DNA of 64,000 nt from Pyrrhosoma nymphula (GCA_963573305.1 OY754329.1:130249422-130313421); one strand, 5' to 3'. Counted from the stretch's first letter, positions 24,968 through 35,560 are shown. Notes: generated by a model from the sequence alone, not told the origin. Numbers and translations: made by a program.

Positions 24968-25075
24968 TTACCTGCCGCCGACGTAGCATAACGCAGCGGA
25001 ATGAAGTGGGACTAAGCGTGACGTAGCGCGAAAAGTGTGACGTATCCAGACGTAGCGTGACGTAGCGTAAACTTT
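24968..25075 (+). repeat. Interspersed GTGACGTAGCG repeats
   Basis: GACGTAGC, GTGACGTAGCG, GTGACGTATCC, GACGTAGCG and GTGACGTAGCG occur with short spacers in about 100 bp, a degenerate short tandem array. Confidence 0.6.
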
Positions 25076-25079
25076 GTCA

Positions 25080-26025
25080 AGGTCCTCTCATCGTCCGTTG
25101 ACGTCAACTTCTGGCCATCGTAATAGGGTTCCACAACACCACAATCATCAAGCTTCGTGAACGCCACCATCCGTTTCTTTCACGTCAGAAAACGTCGGTC
25201 GTATTTCTCCCCGTAATCTTTAACTTATTTATGGACAGTGACGCGGATCAATTCAACATTCTATTGTGATAAATTTTCTAATTAACGCACACCAATAGAC
25301 AGCAAATACAATCAACGGGGTAATCTTTAGCAGAAACCGTGAATTCGAAGCTGAAATAAAGGGATTACAGCTCCCATAAAACTGAAATAGATCGCTTTAA
25401 CGACCGAGTCCTAGTTTCACATTCTAAATTCTTCGAAGGCCGCCGACAATGCAAATCCCAGCCACGCTCTGCGAGATAGAATGAAAAACCGCAAACGACT
25501 GAGGAGGCTATTTGGATGGACGGCGCCGAGGCGGCCTGAGGATTCTTTCTTTATACATATATACATTTATAGCAGCAGCCTGTTGTATAAACAGGAAGAG
25601 GAAGACAACGGGGGTGGATTGGAAAACATAATGAGGAAGCAATAAACTGAACGAAATGGGAAACGAGACGAGCTGACCGAAAGAATGAGGACATCACAGT
25701 ATAGGGAGGTTTGAGGGGGTGGGGGGCAGAGGAAAATCGCTCAAAAAGACAGGTGAATGGCCGGGAAAAAAATAAATCCGAGCCAAAGAGTCGTTCATGG
25801 AATAATGGGATTCGATAAATACTCGCTCGTAAGGGCGATGGGATGCACAGAAGAGGAATGCTGAGAGAGAGAAAGCATTATTCCGGTCGTCTCAGCACCC
25901 CGTAGTGGTCCAGTGGGTGCAGTGCACCTTATTGTTAAGGGAGGGAGGAAGAGCTGACGTCACTTTAGGACCGTCCATTCTCAGAAGTCCACTGTGATTT
26001 CCACTTTTCAAGCGATTCCCGCATT
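25080..26025. other. Unannotated
   Basis: No gene seen. Contains a purine-rich part at about 25590-25780. Confidence 0.4.
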
Positions 26026-26029
26026 ACTC

Positions 26030-26165
26030 CTATCAACAATACCATTAATATTATTTGAGCAATCTACCGGTTAAGATTTAAAGAGGTTTAAGAAGTTTTA
26101 ATGAAAGAAAGTATTAATCCTCTCCATTTCTACAGGCGCAGTGCCAGAAGAATATAGAAAGGAAT
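26030..26165 (-). mobile_element. RTE-type retrotransposon 3' end
   Basis: The minus strand reads GAGAGGATTAATACT and then AACCGGTAGATTGCTC followed by AATATTAAT. It matches the 3' ends at 28165-28270 (minus) and 36190-36296 (plus): an AGAGGATT block, an ACCGGTAGATTACC block and a short AAT-rich tail. Short-repeat 3' tails are usual for RTE elements. Confidence 0.5.
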
Positions 26166-26339
26166 TATGCCGTTTTGGTGGCTATATGGATTAAAGAAGA
26201 AAATACATGGACCCAAACGGTACGATGGAACTGAGGTATTAGGGCGGGTCGATTTTTTTACTTTCTTTTTCCTAAAATGAGGGGGTCAAAAAGTTGTGTT
26301 TTGGTTAGCTATTAAAAATTATATTTACAAGAACTGGCA

Positions 26340-26944
26340 ATTACATTGTTTTGCTTGGTAAATTATCATAATTTCATTCAAGTATTCTACCAGCTGATTG
26401 GTAGGTTCTTGGACAGTCCCCATTCTGCATCCCAAACTCATAGACATTGTCTCCCTTTCCCTCCTAAGGATGGCCCGTTATTAGATCCCTCTTCAATTCT
26501 TCATATCTTATACCTTATCTTTTTCAGTTTTAACCGACATTTCATGACTAATAAGTTGTGGCCTGTGTCTGCATCAGCTCCTGGATAAGTATGCGAGTTT
26601 TTAAAACTATTCCTGTATATATGACGAACCATTATATAATCTATCTGGAACCTATCTGTGACTCCCGGCTTCTTCCAAGTGTACCTACGTCGACCATGAT
26701 GTCTGAACCATGTATTTGTAATCACTAGGCTGTTTCTACGGCAAAACTCCACAGCTTTCTCGCCCCGGTCGTTTCTCCTTCCTAGCCCGTAATCGCCGAC
26801 CTCCCGCCCATCTCTTCCTTCGCCCACAACCGCGTCCCAATCCCCCATTACTACTAAATGCTTACTCCCAGTTCGGCCCAGACGCGGGCGTCTGGGCCGA
26901 GTCCCGTATTTGCCAGGATTGATTATCATTTGAGAACTATCCAT
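26340..26944 (-). pseudogene. RTE-type retrotransposon endonuclease fragment
   Basis: The 147-codon minus frame (26944 to 26501) is the C-terminal half of an APE-type endonuclease as found in RTE and craniofacial-development-protein-2-like retroelements. Visible motifs are VVMGDWDAVVGEG (residues about 31-43, the GDxNA-type motif with N changed to D), GLGRRNDRGEKAVEFCRRN (about 54-72), then HHGRRRYTWKKPG and RFQIDYIMVRHIYRNS with the catalytic-region D, and GADADTGHNLLVM, matching the usual SDH-type motif with S and D altered. The N-terminal third is missing and no reverse transcriptase follows. Decayed linker sequence continues to about 26340. It is a 5'- and 3'-truncated dead copy. Confidence 0.85.
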
Positions 26945-27013
26945 ATTTTCAAGGTTTTTGTTTTAATTGAGATATTATTCCGTGGCCTTAGTTAACAGTG
27001 TTTTTTCTGTGTA

Positions 27014-27821
27014 GAGCCTCTGGTTCCATTGAGTGACACTGTTGTCAAAGATCTATCTACAAATCAGGATTATGGTTACAGAATAACTCAGGCCATAAGG
27101 ACAGGTGTACTTCCAACTGATCTGGGATTATTAGAAATTGGCCTGTAAGCCACTCTCGGTGGTTAACAACAGCAAATAAGATTTTTCGCATATGCGTTTC
27201 AAAACATGGCCTTAAAGACAACAACTTGAAGGCGTTAAAACTGCTAGTGGAATAAATTTCTGGCTTTTACTATCCCCCTGCTGGTTTTAAATCAAATCTA
27301 AATTCTCTTGGGTGAAAGGACCTCGCCACATTCTTTATCAATTGAAGCTCGTAAAGTCTCAGAAGAAAGCAGTAGCAGATATTGTTTTGCCAATAATCCA
27401 ACGTTCATCGTGTTTCGCATTTAGTGAAATGGTGCTTCAGACACTATTATGCTCAGAAAACCAAAAAGTAAGGAAAGCAGGGGTCCAGAAGATAATTGAA
27501 TTAAGGAATGGAGATGATGATACACCAGGAGATCTATCTGTTCGGCCTAGGATAACACCTGCAGTAAATCCAAATGCAACTTCCCTTTTGGAACTGATAG
27601 ACTGGTCAGAAAAAGTATATGAACCTCCACTTACTTGTAAACTCAAAATATCAGAAATGAGAAAGTTTTTTGAAGAGCCAATGCAAGTTTCAAAGTGGCC
27701 ATGTCATGGGCAGTCCATAGAGAGATGTGTGAAACAAGTAACAGAGGCTTCTGGCAAAGTGTATACTCATGAGAAACGAGAAGGATTCATTAGAGGCCAA
27801 GAAGCAAAGAATGATGTCTAG
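27014..27821 (+). pseudogene. Broken copy of an uncharacterised arthropod multicopy protein
   Basis: The open part (27312-27821) encodes about 169 residues but starts at GTG, so it has no own ATG. It is the 3' part of a longer frame. Upstream, one frame reads PLVPLSDTVVKDLSTNQDYG to a stop at 27146. Another, from 27148, reads SHSRWLTTANKIFR and later FYYPPAGFKSN, with a stop at 27253. At least two frame changes therefore separate three pieces of one ancestral protein. The C-terminus holds LIDWSEKVYEPPLT and a WPCH-x-QSIERCVKQVTEAS motif. I know this arrangement (SRWLT-TAN, EPPLT, WPCH/FPCH-Q-ERCVK-VTEA) from uncharacterised multicopy arthropod proteins, without an assigned function. A TTTTTTCTGTGTAG before 27014 resembles a splice acceptor, so an intron or the RTE insertion may lie 5'. 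Confidence 0.6.
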
Positions 27822-28164
27822 GAATGAATCGAAGCAAGATTTGATGAATATTGTTGGTTGAAACTTTTTACATTTTTTCCAATGTTTTTTCAGTGTATGA
27901 TAATAGAGACAAAATATACATAAAACTGTTTGAGTTCATTAAACCACTTTTGAGCAAATTTTGTTGGAGTTTATAAGAAATTATCCCCTTTTTTTCGGAA
28001 ATTTCAATATAAATTATAATCAAGCGCAAAATTACCAAGGTAAATGTTTATGAATAAGAAAAAATCATATATATTAGGATAATATACATCAAAAGGCAAA
28101 TTTTTGGACCCCCTCATTCACAAAACTCACGAATTTTTATCTTTGCCCTCCAAATTGACATTCC

Positions 28165-28680
28165 GTACTGGGGTATGTATTATTATTATAATTAGGTAAT
28201 CTACCGGATAAGTTAGGTTTAAAAGGAAGAGAATAAAAATCCTCTAGATTTTTACATGAGCCAGTCCTTATCTCCTTAAATTTTTTCTTTCTTCTTCTCA
28301 GCGTAATTCCTATCTCTTTTCATCCCGTCTATTCCTCTTTCTCCACATTCTCCACTTACCCAGCATCCTCCTCTCTATCACGGCCGTCAGATTCCCTCCG
28401 CCCGTCATTGCATGTTCCAACCACCTAACCTACTACAGGAGTTTTCCCGCCTCTTCAACCATACCTATCACTCCCTCGTTTGTGTTTCTTTCCGTCCACC
28501 GCACCTGCTCCGTTCTCATTTACCATCTCTAATACCTGCAGTCCTTTACCGTCATTTTTTTCGGAGTTCAGATTTCTGCACCATACAACGCTACACATCT
28601 TGAGTTGAAAACGAATACGCAATAATTTTGCTAAGATTCGTTGTGCACGCTTTACCTTATGCCTACGGGACTTGAATATT
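28165..28680 (-). pseudogene. RTE-type C-terminal relic with 3' end
   Basis: The minus strand, from 28615 down, reads CVALYGAEI, QVRWTERNTNEGVIGMVEE, then VRWLEHAMTGGGN and LTAVIERRMLGK with stops between. This is the RTE C-terminal region (VALYGAETW, RWTER-TNEEVL, GHILRG, VIEGRMLGKRGRGR). It is followed by a 3' region with AGAGGATTTTTATTCTC, a CCGGTAGATTACC block, and a tail of ATAATAATAAT near 28175. It is the most complete 3' end of this family here. Confidence 0.7.
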
Positions 28681-28689
28681 TATCATGGA

Positions 28690-31440
28690 ATTATGAATTA
28701 ACTATAGTAGCGGAATTTGCAACAGTTAACAAAACTGGGAGCTATTGGTGGAAATTATGTTGTCATGGTTGTTGCTCCTGCTCTCAAGAACCTACACTTA
28801 AAAAAACTACTTCTTAACTTGTTTAGAAGCTCATGCAAGTATGATGACGGAGTTTTCAAGCTATTACCGTTCAACATGGTGGCACCGTATTTTTCCGGGG
28901 GTAAAACTGAGCATTTTGCTGAAAAAGCCCTACAGATGTATTAAGTTATATTTTTTTTAAATGATAGCAAAGTTTAATGAAGTTATACATAAATTTCCTA
29001 TGATTTGCCGTATTAATTCCATTGCAGTCGATTATCGAGTTACACCATTTCTAACTAGAGTGTATCTTTTTTCTTTGTGACAGCATTCGTGGGCCTTTCC
29101 TTCTTATTCCAATCCGTAACAAGTTTATCTAGAGGAAGAGTTATTTCCCGTATGGTGATCCAATTGAAAAAAGTAACCACACCAGTGAGGGCTCTAAATA
29201 AAATGTGACATTGACGTGAGAGTTAAGAAGTGGATAGCAGGAAAAATCAGGTATAGGGCAGAATTAGGTGAAGTGAAAAAACATATTCCTATAGAAAGCA
29301 GAGAAGTAAATAAGACTGCGTGGCAGCTCACTAAAGAGCAAGGCAGGTACTGTCAGGAGGGAACGAAAAATATTACCCGGAATTACCAGCGTATACCATT
29401 GGCCTCGATTTAAACGGATGACTATTAACCTGGAATTCCATTTCAAGCCTGATATTATTTCCATTTCCTCCTAAAAAAAGGGTAAGCAGAGTAATGCGCA
29501 GTTTAAAGTGACAAAAACAAGCTTCCAGGCATGACAGAAATCATTCGTCAAGCTTATTCATTCGCAGAATATAACTACCAGGGTTCTCGTTTCAATTATA
29601 TGCATTTCTCTCCTTCCCAAATCAATACTCGTACACACTCGTCATTCATCAACAGGCGATTTATAACTACCGATACATTTTATTAATCTGTATTTTAACA
29701 TTTGACATTGTTTGAACGATAAGTCTTCAATCAGTTTCAAATACGAGGAATTTGCGCTGTTTACAAGTGAATTATGGAATCGACTTTCAAAAATCTGCTC
29801 GTCGCACAGACTTACGCTAAAACAAAGCATATATTGAAATATAATAAGCTTAAGAGATGAGGACTTTATAAATGTTGGCCAAAAATCCAATTTGGCCAAA
29901 TTAGTAGGCCGAAAATCACGATCTTTTAAAAAGAGGAGAGAAAACAAAGTTAAAAGCCAGAGAGTAAGTTCCATAAATTCCATTTTGATACCTCTGTAAG
30001 CTTAAGTTTTTACAAACACCAATACGCTGAAAATGTTTGTTACGTAACCTCAAAATACGGTTACTACATGAAGGAGCCTTTCGCTGTGGCAGCATTGACG
30101 TATGTTTCAATAATTTAGGAATTAAGCAGTGAATTAGATACACCGGAGAGGTAAACGTGAATCAACAGATGCTGGGATAGCAAAACTGACGTTCTAGAAC
30201 GCCCAAAAGAAAGACGAACGCCATGCAAGCACATAAGTTCTTCATAAGAACGCAACTGAGGTCAGGCTAGAGGCGAATGAAACCATCTACCTACCTTATC
30301 TACAACGATACGATTCCTTCTGCATGCAGGGTACTAATACGATACACGCAGGCGAGACTATTTTAATAAGCAACTTGACGCTCCAATTCAGCAAAGAGGA
30401 GCACAGTTTATCCAAGATCACGAGTCTTTACACTCTGACATATACACCATATCGATAAAGAATTGAAGAATAAAGAAAATATGAGATTGTAGTTCTCTAA
30501 GTTATATATTAACTTAATATAAGTACTTTCGTATAAAACTGAATTTTTTCATCAAAATGATGCAATTCCGCCATACCAGCTAAAAGGAAGTTTATTGAAA
30601 TTTTTCGCTTCAAGTTTTATTTTTTTAAATAAACTGTTTCTTGAAATCGAATTAAATTGAGTAAGAAGCATTTTGTTGAGTAAATGAAACATTTACTCCA
30701 GTCAACGTGAGATTTACTGCTTGAATACAAAATCAGTTATAATCTTTAACTAGACGCGTATTCATGGGTGATTCTTTTAACTCCGCATATAAGAATGGGA
30801 GGCTCGAACGTCAAATCTGGTTTATTCAATTTTTTCAATACCAACTGACTTTTTTGTCCCGGAGCCATGGTTTTGTATAAATGTTACATTTTAAAAGTAA
30901 ATTCCATGCATCAGCTTCTAAATTGAGTCAGGTCCTACGTCCATCATTTTTGGGGCAAGGTCTAACCTTTTGGATGTAAAACAAAAGTGGCTTCCGCATT
31001 CCAACAAATATTTTCAAAATAAACACAAAGCAAAGACAAACACTGATTTTCACACGTTTGAAAAATATTAGCTCGCGTGTATGCACGGTTGAGTACTCGC
31101 GGCGCATGAAAAATGGCATTCCCTTCGAGTCCGCTGCTCGGATATTCTTTGCACTTCGCTCCGCTTGGCAATTTTTACTGCTTTCCAAAAAAAGGGTTGA
31201 AAAAATTATTCTCTGGGTTCTCGTGGAAAAAGGATAAAATATTACCAGCCACATTAATTCAGCCTCTTCATCGTAGGCCTCACTTTATCCATATTAATTC
31301 CAATTTAAACCCCGACTAGAAACAAAACTGGCGCACTGCGGTAACTAATCTGTGAAATGAACAGGAGAAGTTGCGAGAGGTAAAACAAAATACATGGACT
31401 TTCTTTCATAGGTGCACAGTGATGTTAATAAAAGGCCAGA
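28690..31440. other. Unannotated
   Basis: The frame at 28717-28944 (75 codons) has ordinary amino-acid composition but no recognised family. The rest is AT-rich with short fortuitous frames. Confidence 0.4.
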
Positions 31441-31444
31441 TTCG

Positions 31445-31560
31445 GTACGTCCATCGGGTAAAAGAATCCATGGTTGCCGACGTTTCGATGGCCGAGTCGT
31501 CCATCGAAACGTCGCGACGCGTCGCGTCGGCAACCATGGATTCATTAACCTGGTGGACAT
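31445..31560. mobile_element. Foldback Penelope-like element 6, partial
   Basis: The left arm (31445-31491) and the right arm (31501-31558) are inverted copies. Both carry CCATCGAAACGTCG, the GAAA-stem III part of a hammerhead, followed by GCAACCATGGATTC. The right arm has an extra CGACGCGTCGCGTCG-type stutter. The CTGANGA box is absent at the centre. No tail or target duplication could be assigned. Confidence 0.5.
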
Positions 31561-33115
31561 ACCAAATTTGGCTTCTCAATTTTAACTATTAATTTAAATA
31601 TTTTTGAGTCAATTTATTTACCCTGTGCCAATGAGGAAATTATTTTTAGATGCTCATTATAAAATGGCGTCCTCATAAAGAAACGAACATGAGAAAGAGC
31701 TGCAATACTTTTTTCATTAAAGCAAAGTCGAAACAAGAGACCTTTTGTAAGCCAATATATCGGCATCTTGACTGTTTCAATGAAATTTGAGGAATCCGAT
31801 TTATCGACAACTTGAGCGTCTAAGGACTGATATTTAAGGCCGATGGAGCGGTTATCGTGGGTTTCATTCAAGTGATTTTGTGCATGCGTAGGAACGCACC
31901 ATACAGGTAGTAATGGAAATGATACAAGAATTATATTTTAAAACTTTTCCTCAATCAAAGCATGTTATGACTAGATTTTTCGGCGCCGTATTCGAAATTT
32001 TGACAAATTTATATTGAAATACGTTTCTTTTTCGAATATTGGACTCGGTGTGACACCTTTATGCTTGTTGGCAAGAATAAGAAAATATAATAAGATAATA
32101 TTAAGAAATATATTATTTTGCATTTAAAAGAAAACCTGTATACATGTGGTCACATTATTACGAAACATATGCCATAAGGCTACGTGTGAAAATAGCTTTG
32201 AATTGCCAAAAAAACAAATCGGTATATTGCAATTTTTTCACTTTTACCCAAGGATTTCACTCATGAGAACACGTTTGCAAAGTTTCACGCAAATCTGTAC
32301 ATGCACAAAAGTCACTCCGACCACCTTAAAAAAAATCACGCCAAAAATCGCCTTCGCGACGATGTTCTCGTTCTACCAATGCCGAGAATCCCGTACAGAG
32401 AGCGTTTACTTGAGTTGGGGAGTAGAAGCAAGGGTGTGGGGCAAGGATGGAGATGAGTGAAGTGAGTGTTATTGTGGGGAGGGTGGGGAAGGGAGGGATG
32501 CTTCCGGAGAGAGGGACCACAGCCGAGAAGGGGGAGGAAGCAATGGCGGGGAGGGGAGAGGGGAGGGATTGGAGAGGGAAAGAGGGAGAAGCCGGGGGAG
32601 GGAGTCGAAACGAAGAAAGTGCGCGGGTGGTCGGCATCGCCGCTATCCGTCGTGAACATCCGCAGACTGAAGTCAGACGGGAAAGTAAAGAGGAGAGGAT
32701 GAGGATATGAGAAAGGAGGAGAGGATAAGGAAGAGGCCGACGTCCTAGGGGAAGAACGGAGGGCAAAGGAGTGGGTTGGGTGGGAGAATACGAAGTACAG
32801 TAGGAGACAGACGGCGAGAAGAAGTAGGAGACAGACGGCGACCGGATCGGTTTAATGGCTAAATGATGCCAAGATGAGACTATAAGAATCCATACGGTAC
32901 GGTACGGGGTATTATTACTATTACTAAATTCTTCTGAGGCAAATATTTTTACATATGGTAAGAATTTTGCAATTTTTAAGTTTGAAAATTGTTATAATAT
33001 TTCTAAGTGACTTAATAAACTTTTCCTTGGATAATAAAATTCCAGTTTTAAGCGTTTTCACAAGAGATTTTAAGGTGACAGCTGCCGTCACGTTGTGTCT
33101 TTTTCCAACGCCTGT
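31561..33115. other. Unannotated; purine-rich GC-rich tract at 32440-32870
   Basis: The GGGAGG/GGAAAG-rich tract yields several overlapping frames on both strands that are low-complexity. CGGTACGGTACGG occurs near 32895. The tract could be a promoter-type region, but no exon is supported. Confidence 0.4.
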
Positions 33116-33408
33116 TACAAGGTGACAGTCTATGGCTTAAGCAGGTGGAATTCCTATATGATGAGGGTAATTAAACACGGCAAATCCACACAAAAAATAT
33201 ATTTTTTTCTCTTCCGACCATGGTTCCGATACTGTGAATCAACCGGAAGATAAGAACAAACTGCAATTCCACAAAATTATACATTTCATCCTTTCCGACT
33301 ATGGTTTTGACGCTGTGAATCAACCTGATGATCATGTACAGCATTGAAACAATGTTCGGAAGTCATTAAATACAGGGAGTAAAGGATTGAACACTGCAGC
33401 TTCCACTT

Positions 33409-33469
33409 AGATATTTATTAAACACGACCATGGTTTCGTAGCGGTGCTACATCATCAGGTGAACAGAAA
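33409..33469 (-). ncRNA. Hammerhead ribozyme motif (PLE type), opposite strand
   Basis: Exact mirror of the plus-strand copy: CTGATGA at 33452-33458, GAAA at 33434-33437 and GTC at 33426-33428 on the minus strand. Confidence 0.85.
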
Positions 33470-33579
33470 GTCTAGCACCCCACCCCCCTCCTCCCCCTCT
33501 CCTCCTTTAACCTCTTCCTTTCCACCCCCCCCCCACTTTTCCCAACGGTTTTGTACTATATATACCACTTATGCTAGAC

Positions 33580-33640
33580 TTTCTGTTCACCTGATGATGT
33601 AGCACCGCTACGAAACCATGGTCGTGTTTAATAAATATCT
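33580..33640 (+). ncRNA. Hammerhead ribozyme motif (PLE type)
   Basis: CAC (stem I), CTGATGA (33591-33597), one T, stem II GTAGC/GCTAC with loop ACC (33599-33611), GAAA (33612-33615), palindromic CCATGG stem III, triplet GTC (33621-33623), then GTG closing stem I. The core is complete. A two-base stem III loop implies dimeric folding. Predicted cleavage is after 33623. Confidence 0.85.
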
Positions 33641-34239
33641 AAGTGGAAGCTGCAGTGTTCAATCCTTTACTCCCAGTATGATTGACTTCCACAAAGTATT
33701 GCCTGAAACTGTGTCGTCATTAAATACATATATTTTGTGGAATTGCAGCGTTTATTTTACCGTTAACATGTTGCAAGCGCTAATTGTCCGTTCCTTGTTC
33801 GCAAGTATGGCCTAGACTAATTCCTAATTTAATAATTGGTATATGCTGAGGTGGAGTACCTGAATTGCAATACCACTCAAGAGTTCCCTGATACACAGAA
33901 TGGAAGCCTACTCCGTCCTTGACCTAGAGTAAATTCCCATCCTAAGAGGTCGGGATAGAAGACCCGCAGAGGCGGAGATAATTTCGGGGAATCCCGATCC
34001 TTCCTTGGGCGCTTTCGGAAAATGCATCGTTCAGGCACGAAGAAAAAACATACAAATAACCAAGCTGGGGGGAAACTCTTGGCACTGTGAGAAGGGAGTC
34101 GGGGAAATTTTTCTCTTGCATGGGCGTGGGCTAGGTCGCGAAGGTCAGGCAAGGCGTATTTTAACCGTAACTCTCTGACGCCAAGCCGTAAATTAACCGT
34201 AACTGCAGACCGCCTCCCATAATTAATATAATGCTACCA

Positions 34240-34520
34240 CGATAGATGGATGCATGCGGTACAATTGCAAGTATCTATGTCTACATACTACCCTGCGAGC
34301 CGTCGCAAGGGCGTGTGGCAGTGGATGCCTATGTATACCCCTTCCTTTCACACCATTCACTCCTCAAACATAATTATTGTTCGTTATTGGACTCTCATCC
34401 ATTCTCTCAACGTGGCCAAAAACCGAAGCACGCTCCTTTAATACACGTCCTTCACTGCAGTATCCACTCCACATTCATTCATGACCCACTCTTTCCTCAC
34501 CTTTCGTGAGTAAACGTCCA
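34240..34520 (-). repeat. Relic of the same non-LTR family as 13180 and 21350
   Basis: Shares the CGTTATT-GACTCTCATCCATT-TCTCA block and later TATCCACT/CATTCATGACC with 21610-21730 and 13490-13570. Too decayed to show protein motifs. Confidence 0.4.
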
Positions 34521-34955
34521 TACGAAAATTCTGAACAATATTTTCGCCTTCTCTGTGATTATTGTAATTTTTATTCAACGTTTCGCGTCCTCTGGAGGAT
34601 AGATATGCGAAAATAGTGCAAAATGCATTGTTCATCATGAACGTTAGAAATTTTTACAAAGTGACACCTCAAGTTATCTCTTATAAAAATGCTTTCACAT
34701 TCGTTTGACATTGTGAAAATGGTATTTCTCCTGCCTGAAGTACCTTGATAGTCTTTTATTAAATTCGACCTTGGCTCGTTATATTTTTTTTAATCACACC
34801 CGGGGACCAAAATCTCTATCTCGTATCCCTAGTAAACCATACCGACTGCCCCGCACTTTTGTCTACTTTTGACTCACACTTCTTTTCAAATACCATTTTC
34901 ATGTTATTTCTCTTTTCTATCATAGCACATACACCAAATATCCGTTAATCTGGCG
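34521..34955. other. Unannotated
   Basis: AT-rich, nothing recognised. Confidence 0.4.
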
Positions 34956-34959
34956 GGCC

Positions 34960-35560
34960 GGGCTGGGTTAGGCGGAGAAAAAGAGCAATTCCGCTCAAAT
35001 CTCCCAGTCTACTCCGTGCCCGTGGGCACTGCGGCTGAGGGGTGGAACCATGGGTGAGGGGGGTGGTGCGGGAGGATGGAGAGGGGGGCGCTGATGGCAT
35101 CAGATGGGCGATGAAGATGAATCGAGGAAAGGGAGGGGGGAGTGCGTGTGTTGAAGAAGAAAACGAAGGAAGAATGGACCGCACAGTATTTCTGCAACGG
35201 CGTTGGGAGGGGGGGAGTTTAGGCAGTGGAGTTGGGGGAGGGGGTGGGGGAACTGCGAGTAAAGAGGGGGGTGGGATTGAGGGGGAGGGGGAAGTGAGTA
35301 ATGCATGACGGGATTGGAAGGAGGGGAGATATTTGAGGGAACGGAGGAGAGTGGTGGGCTGTGGAGTGGGGTGAAGGAGATGTAAGTGTTAAGTGGAGAT
35401 ATTTTTATCGGCTTAAAGAGGATGCATTCTTCCACACTCTCTGCCGCCATGGTGGGGTGTGGGGAGGGGAGAGAGATCTTTCTCGCTGGAGGGCTGAGAC
35501 TATCGACAAACGGCGGCCGGAAGTTCCAAGGGAAGGCGCGCAGGAACGCGCGGGGTAAGT
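34960..35560 (+). promoter_or_regulatory. G-rich region ending in a strong splice donor (possible first exon)
   Basis: A 600-bp stretch much richer in G and CpG than its surroundings, ending CGCGCGGGGTAAGTACG with the GT at 35555-35556, an excellent 5' splice-site consensus. Such GC-rich stretches with a donor at the 3' edge can be untranslated first exons. No downstream exon is identifiable, and frames in the region are low-complexity Gly/Arg-rich. This is inference from composition and one motif only. Confidence 0.25.

Larger units (their letters stand above)
26276..28119 (+). mobile_element. Putative terminal-inverted-repeat element with an unknown protein
   Basis: ATGAGGGGGTCAAAAAGTTG (26277-26296) is matched by the reverse complement of 28099-28119, ATGAGGGGGTCCAAAAATTTG, with further weaker match inward (TTTTG). 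The 1.84-kb interval encloses the broken protein gene at 27014-27821 and an RTE endonuclease fragment on the other strand. If real, this is a DNA transposon carrying an uncharacterised protein and later hit by an RTE. The inverted pair could also be two unrelated dispersed repeats; no target duplication could be identified. Confidence 0.4.
33362..33728 (+). mobile_element. Foldback Penelope-like element 7, intact, nested
   Basis: A 13-bp duplication, GTCATTAAATACA, flanks it (33362-33374 and 33716-33728). Arms 33375-33477 and 33572-33674 are exact 103-bp inverted copies. The 94-bp spacer is almost pure C/T-rich, with runs of C. The tail at 33675-33715 reads TGACTTCCACAAAG then GCCTGAAACTGTG. 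Each arm carries a full hammerhead core. No coding sequence. The perfect arms and duplication point to recent insertion. Confidence 0.85.
33120..33760 (-). mobile_element. Older Penelope-like element interrupted by a younger one
   Basis: Left of the young unit are two direct copies, 81 bp apart, of a degenerate minus-strand hammerhead half: GATTCACAG..., GGAACCATGGTCGGAAG with GTC at 33216-33218, and AAAACCATAGTCGGAAAG with GTC at 33297-33299. A family tail lies at the far left (minus-strand TAGGAATTCCACCTG, about 33139-33155). ATTTTGTGGAATTGCAG occurs inverted on the two sides of the young insertion (about 33260-33280 and 33732-33748), so the young unit sits inside the old one. Confidence 0.55.

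Noticed and set aside
27312..27821. Intact 169-residue gene starting at this point
   Set aside because: The first codon is GTG, and family-like sequence continues upstream in two other frames with stops, so it is a broken gene.
28717..28944. 75-codon plus frame as a small gene
   Set aside because: The composition is plausible, but there is no homologue I recognise, no splice context and no supporting structure.
32326..32766. Several overlapping frames on both strands
   Set aside because: Produced by a purine-rich tract that suppresses stops in all frames; low-complexity products.
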